A stretch of DNA of 64,000 nt from assembly GCA_016789885.1 (NCBI GenBank), contig JAEUPZ010000018.1, positions 117,343 to 181,342 of the forward strand, written 5' to 3'. Position 1 is the first letter of the stretch. Every line of letters starts with the position of its first letter. Below are positions 18,526 through 27,270 of the stretch, one piece after another. The stretch comes from Chromatiales bacterium (GTDB taxonomy: Bacteria; Pseudomonadota; Gammaproteobacteria; Steroidobacterales; GCA-2729495). A program made the translations under genes and the position numbers. A model generated the notes under the pieces. It was not told where the DNA came from. It saw nothing but the letters and a program-made list of their open reading frames with translations, and made no database searches.

Positions 18526-18864
18526 TCAGGCCTTCTTGGCCCAGACGCTGCACCAGCCGTTGGCGTTGACCAGCTTGCCCGGGAAGATGCCGCAGGGACG
18601 CCACGGCTCGCCGTCCTTGCCCTGGATCTGCGAGCAGTTGCTGCACTTCTGATCGGGCTTGAAGCGGGCGGCCAGCGGGTTCTTGGTGTCGACCTTCTTG
18701 GCGTCGTGCACGTACAGCAGCGCCTTGGCCGACGGATCGGTCTCTTCGAGCTTCGGCAGCGCGGCGGGCGCCTGGGCGTTGGCGAGCTGCGCCAGCACGG
18801 TGCCGGCGGGGACCGCCACGGCGACGTTGGCGAGGAAACGGCGACGGCTGAAGTTCTCGGACAT
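18526..18864 (-). CDS. High-potential iron-sulfur protein (HiPIP)
   Basis: 112 residues. A Tat-type signal (SRRRFLANVAVAVPAGTVLA) precedes a small mature protein with four Cys ligands for one [4Fe-4S] cluster: C74 and C77 (KCSNCSQ), C91 (RPCGIFPGK) and C105 (GWCSVW). HiPIPs are soluble periplasmic electron carriers, usually between the bc1 complex and a terminal acceptor. AGGAG lies just before the ATG. It overlaps or abuts mobB, and together with the nearby cytochrome c it suggests a second possible electron partner for the molybdoenzyme. Confidence 0.93.
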   Translation of the reverse strand: MSENFSRRRFLANVAVAVPAGTVLAQLANAQAPAALPKLEETDPSAKALLYVHDAKKVDTKNPLAARFKPDQKCSNCSQIQGKDGEPWRPCGIFPGKLVNANGWCSVWAKKA

Positions 18865-19190
18865 GGTTGCTCCTGAGTTTTGCGGGATCCGGGGGGATCC
18901 GGTTCTGTAGGCTCGGTCTCGTACGGCAGGGACGACCGGCGTCCTGGGCCGACGGCTCCGGCAGACGGGCCGCCGGTTGCTGCCACCGTAGGATCACGGC
19001 GGTTGCCGCCAGCTGAACGCCTGTCGCCCCCTCTGTTTTCGTCGACGACAGCGGCGCGGATGATACTCCCCGCAGGCGATGCGCGCCTGTCGTGGAAAGC
19101 CGCGCTGCGAAAGGCCCGCTGGCCCGCTGCGGCTTCCGGCAACTAGCTGTCGTCTGCCAGCCTGCAACGTCGCGTCGCGAAAGGCCCCCG
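18865..19190. other. Intergenic region between divergent HiPIP and SAM-hydrolase genes
   Basis: 326 bases without a supportable gene. It holds the ribosome sites of both flanking genes, a short direct GGATCCGG repetition near 18890 and presumably two divergent promoters. No clear sigma-70 pair, riboswitch or RNA gene was recognised. Confidence 0.5.
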
Positions 19191-19997
19191 ATGCCCCAGC
19201 CCCCCGCCGTCCCCATCATCACGCTGACCACGGACTTCGGCCTCGCCGGGCCCTTCGTCGGGGTCATGAAGGGCGTGATCCTGGCCCACTGCCCGACGGC
19301 CCGGCTCGTCGACCTGACCCACGACATCCCCGTGCACTGGCCCGTCGAGGCCGGCTTCTGGCTGGCCCGGTCCCATGGCTGGTTCCCGCCGGGCACCGTG
19401 CATGTGGCGGTGGTCGACCCGGGCGTGGGCACGAGCCGCGGCATCATCGCCGCCCGCCACGCGGGTCAGCTCTTCCTCGCCCCGGACAACGGCCTGCTGG
19501 CGCCCGTCGTCGGGACCCGCCCGGACCACTGCCACCGGCTGGACGAGGCCTGGCGCGCCCGCCAGGGCTGGGCGGCGCCCAGCGCCACCTTCCACGGCCG
19601 CGACATCTTCGCGCCGCTGGCCGCGGCCTTCGCCGCCGGCCGCATCGACCTCGCCGACATCGGGCCGCCGGCCGGCGAGATCGTCCCGTCGCTGCTCGAG
19701 GAGCCGGAGGTGGGAGAAGCCGAGGTGCGGGGCGTGGTGGTGGCCATCGACCACTTCGGCAACCTGATCACGAACATCGACGGGGCGACGCTGGCGCGGT
19801 TCCGGCGGGCGGAGGTGCTGGCGGCGGGCCAGCGCTTCGGGCTGCGGCGGACCTACGGGGACTGCCGGCCGGGGGAGTTCCTGGCGCTGGTGAATTCGTT
19901 CGGGGTGCTGGAGATCGCGCTGGCGCAGGGGAATGCTGCCGACGGGCTCGGGGTGTCGAGGGGTGCGCCGGTGACCGTGGTGAGTGCGACGCGGTAG
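19191..19997 (+). CDS. SAM hydrolase / SAM hydroxide adenosyltransferase (DUF62 family)
   Basis: 268 residues from the ATG at 19191 (MPQPPAVPIITLTTDFGLAG), which has AAAGG upstream; longer in-frame starts have no support. Conserved family segments are visible: TDFGLAGPFVGVMKGVI, VDLTHDIP, GTVHVAVVDPGVGTSRG, FLAPDNGLLAPV, FHGRDIFAPLAA and IDHFGNLITNI. Members relate to fluorinase/chlorinase but use water, converting S-adenosylmethionine to adenosine and methionine. It converges on glnS, with a perfect palindrome between the two genes. Confidence 0.9.
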   Translation: MPQPPAVPIITLTTDFGLAGPFVGVMKGVILAHCPTARLVDLTHDIPVHWPVEAGFWLARSHGWFPPGTVHVAVVDPGVGTSRGIIAARHAGQLFLAPDNGLLAPVVGTRPDHCHRLDEAWRARQGWAAPSATFHGRDIFAPLAAAFAAGRIDLADIGPPAGEIVPSLLEEPEVGEAEVRGVVVAIDHFGNLITNIDGATLARFRRAEVLAAGQRFGLRRTYGDCRPGEFLALVNSFGVLEIALAQGNAADGLGVSRGAPVTVVSATR

Positions 19998-19998
19998 A

Positions 19999-20065
19999 CC
20001 GAAATCCGGGGACAGTTTACTGATTTGCGCAACGCGCAAATCAGTAAACTGTCCCCGGATTTCGG
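19999..20065. repeat. Long perfect palindrome (REP/REPIN-like element, copy 1)
   Basis: Two arms of 32 bases (19999-20030 and 20034-20065) are exact reverse complements around a 3-base spacer AAC. The core word is ATCCGGGGACAGTTTACT. The same word in degenerate form bounds the element at 28886-29024. This fits REP-type palindromes mobilised by IS200-like RAYT transposases. It sits exactly between the convergent SAM-hydrolase and glnS stops. It could fold in RNA and stop both transcripts, but no T-run follows either arm. Confidence 0.8.
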
Positions 20066-20067
20066 CG

Positions 20068-21783
<1,716 letters not shown>

Positions 21784-22602
21784 TCAGCGCACCGTCAGGT
21801 CGGGCCGGGCCTCGAGCTCGGAGAGGATGTCGCGCTTTTTGAAGAACGACATCAGGAACCGGCCGGCGGCCTTGCGCGGCGTGAGCCAGGCGATCATGGC
21901 ACCCTGCTTCGTGGCCGCCAGCGCCTCGCGGGCCAGGTACGGGCACACGGTCTCGACGGTGTCGCCGAGGATGTTCAGCGTGCGCTTCGCCTTCTCCCAG
22001 GCGGCGGGATCGTCGCCCTTCGAGCTGTAGAGAAGCAGGTCGGTGGCGACGATGCCCGGGCTCAGCGACCCGACGAGCACCTTCGTGTCCTTGTACTCCT
22101 TGGCCAGCGACGCCGTCAGGTAGCGGATCGCCCGCTTCGTCGACCCGTAGGTCGAGAGACCCGGCCGGGCGATGCCGTCGCTGCCGAAGCCCTCGAAGGT
22201 GTACACCTTGCCGCCCTCGGGCTGCTTCAGCATGCCGGCGATGGCGACCTTGCAGCCGTAGAGCGTGCCGAGCAGGTTGGTCGCGACGGTCTGCTCGATC
22301 TGGTCGACGGGCAGGTCGGCCAGCAGCGCCCGGTCGGTGGCGATGGCCGCGTTGTTGATCCACATGTCGACGCGGCCGAACTTCGCCGCGGCCTGGTCCC
22401 ACACGGCCTGCTGGGCGGCCATGGAGCGCACGTCGCAGGTCAGGCCCAGCACCCGGTCGCCGCCAGCGAGGTCGGCGAGCGCCCGGTCGACGGCCGCCTG
22501 GCTGCGCCCGGTGACCACCACGTTGTGCCCGCCGCGGAGGAACTCCCGGGCGAGCCCCAGGCCGATGCCCCGGGTGCTGCCGGTGATGACGATGGTCTGC
22601 AT
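21784..22602 (-). CDS. Short-chain dehydrogenase/reductase
   Basis: 272 residues from ATG at 22602. It has a Rossmann-fold nucleotide motif TGSTRGIGLGLA and the NNAA-type motif WINNAAIA. The catalytic Tyr and Lys appear as STYGSTKRAI, with the matching Ser less clear (FEGFGSDGIARPGLS). R32 in VVTGRSQ may favour NADP. The C-terminal part (KAAGRFLMSFFKKRD) is basic. It lies directly upstream of glnS and is probably co-transcribed with it. The substrate is unknown. Confidence 0.9.
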   Translation of the reverse strand: MQTIVITGSTRGIGLGLAREFLRGGHNVVVTGRSQAAVDRALADLAGGDRVLGLTCDVRSMAAQQAVWDQAAAKFGRVDMWINNAAIATDRALLADLPVDQIEQTVATNLLGTLYGCKVAIAGMLKQPEGGKVYTFEGFGSDGIARPGLSTYGSTKRAIRYLTASLAKEYKDTKVLVGSLSPGIVATDLLLYSSKGDDPAAWEKAKRTLNILGDTVETVCPYLAREALAATKQGAMIAWLTPRKAAGRFLMSFFKKRDILSELEARPDLTVR

Positions 22603-22860
22603 GCCTTTAATCCCCTGCCGGCCGCAACCGGCAACTCCAACTACCCGGAGCGAAACTCTACCCAGAAATGAAACCGCGCCTGCTGCGCCACCGAAACCGC
22701 CGGTGACGCCCGCAAGGCGCGGGCGGCAAACCATAGCAGAACCGGGCGGGACGGGATTGGCCACAGGGGGGCCTGTTGCGGCAACGCAACATCTTGACGA
22801 AATCCGCGGTTAAGCCCAGTTTCTGCACTTGACCTCTCACCACGGTCGCTGGAGAACCCA

Positions 22861-25437
22861 ATGAAACGCTACTCGCGAGCCCTGCCCGGCCGACAGCCCG
22901 GGCTGGCCCTGGCTGCGGCCATCGCTGCACTGACCACCGGTGCACCGGCCCTGGCCCAGGAAGAAAACGTCAACGAGATCATCGTCACCGTCCGCCAGCG
23001 CGCGGAGTCCATCGAAGACGTCCCCGGCGCCGTCGTCAACTTCGCCGCCGACGACATCAAGCGGCTGGGCCTCGAGCGGGCCCGCGACTTCGTCAACCAG
23101 ACCCCGGGCGTGTCGATCGTGCAGACCTCGGCCGAGGTCGGCGATTCGCAGGTCAACATCCGCGGCATCAACGGTGCCCGCGATGCCGAGACGAACTACG
23201 CGCTGGTCATCGACGGCATCCTGATGACCAACCCGTCGGCGCTGAACCGCGAGTACACCAACCTGCAGTCGTTCCAGGTCTTCAAGGGCCCGCAGGGCGC
23301 CATCTACGGCCGCAACGCCGCGGCCGGCGCCTTCATCATCAACACGCAGGAGCCCGGCCAGGACGCTGGCGGCGCCCTCAGGCTGAGCGTCGCCGAGGAC
23401 GATACCAAGGTGCTCACCGGCAACATCGGCGGCGGCGTCACCGACACGCTGCGGCTCGGACTGACGGGCACCTACCGGGATTCCGACGGCTACTACAACA
23501 ACGACTTCGCCGCCTTCGAGGGCCGGGACACGTCCATCGTCGACTATTTCGAGTCGTGGGACCTCAGCGCCCGGGCCATCTGGGAACCGACGGACAAGGT
23601 CAAGGTCGACACCAAGTTCCGCTACGGCGAGGTCGACGCAGCCTCCATCGCGTTCAACTCGGTGTTCCACATCCCGAGCCTCGTCGGGCTGCTCGAGAAC
23701 GGCTTCGGCTTTCCGGCCGATGTCGCGGCGGGCGCCAACGAGAACGTCAACGGCCACAACTTCAAGTTCGACAACAACATCATCCCCACCAACAACCAGG
23801 AGTCCACCGAGTTCTCGGTCAAGGTCGACTACGACCTGGGCTTCGCCGACCTGACGGCCTGGGGCCTCTACAGCAACATCGAGAACAACCTGTCGGCAGA
23901 CGGCACCAGCGGGGCCTTCGGGTTCTTCTTCCAGGAGCAGCGCTGCCGCGACACCACTGCGGCCCTGAATGCGGCCGGCTACCAGCTGGCGCCGCCGCAG
24001 GCCATCGGGCCGACGCCGGAATTCTCGGTGTTCGGCGCCTACACGCCGACGTCGTGCGACGGCACGCAGTTCCAGGAGCGCAACCAGAAGGACTACTCCT
24101 TCGAGGTGCGGCTGGCCTCGAAGTCGGACCAGCGGCTGCGCTGGCTCGGCGGCCTGTACTACCTCGACCTGCAGCGTGACGTCGCGGTCAACACCGGCAT
24201 CGACCTGGACGGCAGCGTCGCCCAGACGATCTACGCGGGCCCCTCGAGCAACAACCCGACCGAGGCGCTGGTGGCCGACCGCTTCGACACCAACGTCTAC
24301 GCGGTCTTCGGGTCGGTCGCCTACGACCTGACGGACAGCATCGAGGCCTCCTTCGCCCTGCGCTACGACCGCGAAGAGCGCGAAGCGACGAGCCGGGTGC
24401 CCACCGACGCGGTCACCCAGTTCATCGACACCTGCGGCGACGGCGGCCTGGGCGGCGACCCGATCAACCCGGGCCTGTGCTTCGGCCCGCTGAGCGACCA
24501 GGACGAGACCTTCGACCAGTGGCAGCCCAAGTTCTCGCTGACCTGGGACATCACTGACGCCATCACGACCTACGCCTCGGTGGGCGTCGGCTTCAAGAGC
24601 GGCGGCTTCAACAACCAGGGCTCGGCGGCGACGGTGAACCTCTTCACCAACACGGCGCTGATCTACGGCGACGGCAACCCGGCCGACCCGGACAGCTGGG
24701 ACGGCCCGTTCAGCGAGTTCGCGCCGGTGCTGATCAGCGACAAGTACGACGAAGAGACGTCGACCGCCTATGAGGTCGGCGCCAAGGGCCGGTTCATGGA
24801 CGGCCGCCTGCGCACCGAAGTCGCCGTGTTCCGCACCGACGTCGACGACATGCAGTTCTTCGAGTTCTTCGTCGGCGGCTTCGGCCTGCTGCGCGTGGTC
24901 TCGAACATCGACGAGGTCGAGCTGCAGGGCTTCGAGCTGTCGGGCACCTTCGCCGCCACCGACTGGCTGAACCTGTTCGCCGGCTACTCGTTCGTCGACA
25001 GCGAGATCAAGAAGAACACGGTCCGCCCCGACACCGTCGGCAACGAGTCGCCCTACACGCCGGAGTGGACCGGCAACGTCGGCGCCCAGGTCACCTTCCC
25101 GATGACCGACACGCTCGACTTCATCGGCGGCATCGACGCCTCGTTCGTCGGCGACACCTGGTTCCACGTCGTGCAGGAGAATGACCGGCCCACCGGCTTC
25201 TCGGCGGCCTTCGGCATCGGCCCGGCGAACTACACCATCGCCCAGCGTGATGCCTACGGCGTCGTGAACCTGCGGGCGGGCATCGGCGCCGACAGCTGGT
25301 CCGTGTCGGCCTTCGTGACCAACCTGCTCGACGAGAACTACCTCGAAGAGGTGATCCCCGCCCCCGAGTTCGGCGGGTCGTTCATCTCGCCGGGCACCCA
25401 GCGCCGCTTCGGCGTCGAGGCGAACTTCCGCTTCTGA
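22861..25437 (+). CDS. TonB-dependent outer-membrane receptor
   Basis: 858 residues. A signal peptide (AAAIAALTTGAPALAQ) is followed by NVNEIIVTVRQRAESIEDVP as the TonB-interacting opening. The plug domain follows (VNIRGINGARDAETNYALVI, LQSFQVFKGPQGAIYGRNAA, GAFIINTQEP), then a barrel ending RRFGVEANFRF. It is only distantly similar to the receptor at 6471-9062. CTGGAG precedes the ATG, and a strong terminator follows at 25483-25513. It stands alone, and its ligand is unknown. Confidence 0.94.
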   Translation: MKRYSRALPGRQPGLALAAAIAALTTGAPALAQEENVNEIIVTVRQRAESIEDVPGAVVNFAADDIKRLGLERARDFVNQTPGVSIVQTSAEVGDSQVNIRGINGARDAETNYALVIDGILMTNPSALNREYTNLQSFQVFKGPQGAIYGRNAAAGAFIINTQEPGQDAGGALRLSVAEDDTKVLTGNIGGGVTDTLRLGLTGTYRDSDGYYNNDFAAFEGRDTSIVDYFESWDLSARAIWEPTDKVKVDTKFRYGEVDAASIAFNSVFHIPSLVGLLENGFGFPADVAAGANENVNGHNFKFDNNIIPTNNQESTEFSVKVDYDLGFADLTAWGLYSNIENNLSADGTSGAFGFFFQEQRCRDTTAALNAAGYQLAPPQAIGPTPEFSVFGAYTPTSCDGTQFQERNQKDYSFEVRLASKSDQRLRWLGGLYYLDLQRDVAVNTGIDLDGSVAQTIYAGPSSNNPTEALVADRFDTNVYAVFGSVAYDLTDSIEASFALRYDREEREATSRVPTDAVTQFIDTCGDGGLGGDPINPGLCFGPLSDQDETFDQWQPKFSLTWDITDAITTYASVGVGFKSGGFNNQGSAATVNLFTNTALIYGDGNPADPDSWDGPFSEFAPVLISDKYDEETSTAYEVGAKGRFMDGRLRTEVAVFRTDVDDMQFFEFFVGGFGLLRVVSNIDEVELQGFELSGTFAATDWLNLFAGYSFVDSEIKKNTVRPDTVGNESPYTPEWTGNVGAQVTFPMTDTLDFIGGIDASFVGDTWFHVVQENDRPTGFSAAFGIGPANYTIAQRDAYGVVNLRAGIGADSWSVSAFVTNLLDENYLEEVIPAPEFGGSFISPGTQRRFGVEANFRF

Positions 25438-25450
25438 GGGCACCCACCGC

Positions 25451-25470
25451 CCCGCGGCAGCTGCCGCGGG
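25451..25470. repeat. 20-bp perfect palindrome downstream of TonB receptor
   Basis: CCCGCGGCAG followed by its exact reverse complement, 13 bases after the receptor stop and 12 bases before the terminator stem. It may form a protective 3' hairpin in the mRNA or bind a dimeric protein; no function is shown. Confidence 0.5.
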
Positions 25471-25482
25471 ACGCGACCACCG

Positions 25483-25513
25483 GACGCCGGCCGCAAGGCC
25501 GGCGTCTTTTTTT
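25483..25513 (+). terminator. Rho-independent terminator of the TonB-receptor gene
   Basis: GACGCCGGCC, loop GCAA, GGCCGGCGTC, then seven T residues: a perfect 10-bp G+C-rich stem with a tetraloop and T-run, 45 bases after the stop codon at 25437. Confidence 0.93.
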
Positions 25514-25711
25514 GCGCGCCAGCACGACAGTCTGGCTTCTCCTGAATCCCCGTGAACGTGCCGGAATCGCGCGTGGCATCCATGGCGCATGCACAGCTAG
25601 CGTCATCAGCAGTCACCGACTTGCCGATGCGTAATTGATCGATTACAGTCAGCCCGACCCAGAGTCAAGGCGCTGCCGGAGTTCGATGCCTGGCTCGCCA
25701 GCATCCGCAAC

Positions 25712-25951
25712 ATGACTACGCGGCAGCGACTGCTGACCCGTTTGCGGCGGGCAGCCCGGGGAAACCTGGGTGACATCCGGCCAATCGGCGGGCGCATATT
25801 CGAGATGCGCCAACACTTTGGCCCCGGGTGGCGGATGTACTTTGCCCGCTATGGCGACAGTAGCATCGTGATGCTCTGTGGCGGAGACAAGGCATCCCAG
25901 CGTGCCGATGTGGCATTGGCGCGGCGCCGAGAGCGCCTCATCCTGGAGTGA
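25712..25951 (+). CDS. HigB/RelE-superfamily toxin (Gp49-like), 5' end uncertain or degenerate
   Basis: The translated region GNLGDIRPIGGRIFEMRQHF, GPGWRMYFARYGD and IVMLCGGDKASQRADV is the core of the phage-derived Gp49/HigB addiction-module killer family, which cleaves mRNA on the ribosome. The first usual start is ATG at 25712, yielding only 79 residues. The frame upstream (VKALPEFDAWLASIRN) still matches the family N-terminus but has no ATG, GTG or TTG; an ATT at 25634 is the only near-start codon there. The toxin is therefore either read from a non-standard start or has lost its start. The antitoxin gene follows after five bases. Confidence 0.75.
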   Translation: MTTRQRLLTRLRRAARGNLGDIRPIGGRIFEMRQHFGPGWRMYFARYGDSSIVMLCGGDKASQRADVALARRRERLILE

Positions 25952-25956
25952 CGCCC

Positions 25957-26265
25957 ATGAAGCGAAAGCGTACGGTACGGGTTGACGATCTGCCCGAGTT
26001 CGATGCCGCAGCCTATCTCGAGAATGAGGAGGCCATAGCAGCCTACCTCACCGCGGTGCTCGCCGAGCATGATGCCGGCCTGCTGGCTGCAGCGCTTGGA
26101 GATATCGCGAGGGCCCGCGGAATGACTGAGATGGCGCGAGCAACCGGCCTTGCCCGGGAAGCCCTGTACAGGGCACTGCGGCCTGGCGCGGCACCACGCT
26201 TCGACACGGTGGCACGCGTCTGCGCAGCCGTCGGGGTACGACTCGTCGCCGAGCCGGCCCGCTGA
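25957..26265 (+). CDS. HigA-type antitoxin (probable addiction module antidote protein)
   Basis: 102 residues from ATG at 25957, with CTGGAG upstream. Family segments are FDAAAYLENEEAIAAYLTAV, LGDIARARGMTEMARATGL and REALYRALRPGAAPRFDTVA, a HTH fold that binds the promoter and neutralises the paired toxin. It follows the toxin gene immediately, the normal toxin-first order of this family. A paralogue without a toxin lies at 62410-62769. Confidence 0.88.
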   Translation: MKRKRTVRVDDLPEFDAAAYLENEEAIAAYLTAVLAEHDAGLLAAALGDIARARGMTEMARATGLAREALYRALRPGAAPRFDTVARVCAAVGVRLVAEPAR

Positions 26266-26373
26266 GGGGTGGGGCGCCTACTCCGCGCGCAGGGCGCACC
26301 GAACAGCCACCCACCTTCTGTAAAGGCGCCGCACCGCCTCCTGTGCAGCAAGTCACAGAAACGCCGGCGGCCT

Positions 26374-26401
26374 TTGACTGCCGCCCGGGCAGGCCTATAG
26401 T
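26374..26401 (+). promoter_or_regulatory. Sigma-70-type promoter upstream of the 139-aa hypothetical gene
   Basis: TTGACT (26374-26379), 16-base spacer, TATAGT (26396-26401). This is a good match to -35/-10 consensus in an otherwise G+C-rich region. It predicts a leader of about 100 bases before the ATG at 26507. Confidence 0.65.
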
Positions 26402-26506
26402 TCGCGGCAACGGTCCACCGAGGAGCAGAAAGCTCCCGGCGCCACCCTCCGCGGTCCGGGATCCCCGGCCGAGGCGGGCAAAACAAGAACAAGGAGGTCA
26501 ACCCCC

Positions 26507-26926
26507 ATGTGCGACGTCGCCGATGCGTTCTTTTCTGCCGTCCGTACCCTCGCCAGCGATGCGCCGCTGAAGCAGCGGCTCGTGGTCGCCTGGGTCGACA
26601 GCCTGGCCACGCTCGATGCCGACGACCTGCCCGAGGCGGTCCGCCCGCGCTTCGAGCTGCTGCGCGCGGCCGTGACCTCGGCCCGCGCCACCGAGAAGGA
26701 GTCGTCCGTCGAGGTGTCGGTGCGCAAGATGTCGCCGGCCGACGCCAGCCGCTGCGCCAGCGCCATCCTCGAGATGTTCGCGGAGCTGGTGCGGGTGAAG
26801 GCGACGGGCGAGCGGCTGGAGACCCGCCGGGGCGTGCGGTACACGGGGGGGCGGCGCTTCACCCGGGCGACGCTGCCGATGCAGGTGCAGCTGCCGGCGT
26901 TCCTGGCGCGGCGCGAAGTGGCGTAA
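26507..26926 (+). CDS. Hypothetical protein (139 aa), highly expressed-looking signals
   Basis: Not recognised. AAGGAGG stands about ten bases before the ATG and a good sigma-70 promoter lies upstream, so the gene is very probably real and well expressed. The protein is mostly helical and charged (RPRFELLRAAVTSARATEKE, SRCASAILEMFAELVRVKAT). It ends with a basic, beta-prone tail (GVRYTGGRRFTRATLPMQVQ). There is no signal peptide or membrane segment, and only two Cys. The gene stands alone between the HigBA pair and a palindromic repeat element. Confidence 0.7.
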   Translation: MCDVADAFFSAVRTLASDAPLKQRLVVAWVDSLATLDADDLPEAVRPRFELLRAAVTSARATEKESSVEVSVRKMSPADASRCASAILEMFAELVRVKATGERLETRRGVRYTGGRRFTRATLPMQVQLPAFLARREVA

Positions 26927-26958
26927 CGGAGCGGAGAGGCGCCGGATCGCGTATCCAG

Positions 26959-27242
26959 CGCTGGCGGCCGCGCCTACGGGGCTCCCGCGATATGCACCCT
27001 GGCTCGCTGATGCTCGCCAGATGCAATCGCTGCGCCCCTGCGGCGCGGACCTGATGTCGGGGATTCTTGGTCCGTCGGTGCCGGACGGATGCCCCCGACT
27101 CCGAACTCACCTCCCGCAGCAGGCGCCGGACCTGTGACCTGCGGCGCCCGGTCCGCGCCGCAGCGGCGTAGCGATTCCCCCCGAGGAGCGTTCGCGACGA
27201 GCGGGGGATATCGCGGGAGCCGCGTAGGCGCGGCTGCCAGCG
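26959..27242. repeat. Nested inverted-repeat element (REP/MITE-like)
   Basis: The ends are 35-base inverted repeats (26959-26993 and 27208-27242) with 33 of 35 positions matching. Inside lies a second inverted pair of about 28 bases (27023-27051 with 27150-27177; its 14-base core CTGCGGCGCGGACC is exact). No reading frame of interest is inside. It fills the 344-base gap between the convergent hypothetical gene and the flavoenzyme gene. The arrangement fits a REP doublet or a small non-autonomous element; no transposase is nearby. Confidence 0.7.
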
Positions 27243-27270
27243 CCCGAGAACAAATCCGGCCCCGTCGACC

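Noticed and set aside
19999..20065. Palindrome as a bidirectional terminator of the SAM-hydrolase and glnS genes
   Set aside because: It can fold, but neither arm is followed by a T-run, and the same word occurs at 28886-29024 between divergent starts where no terminator is needed. A mobile REP-type element is the better reading.
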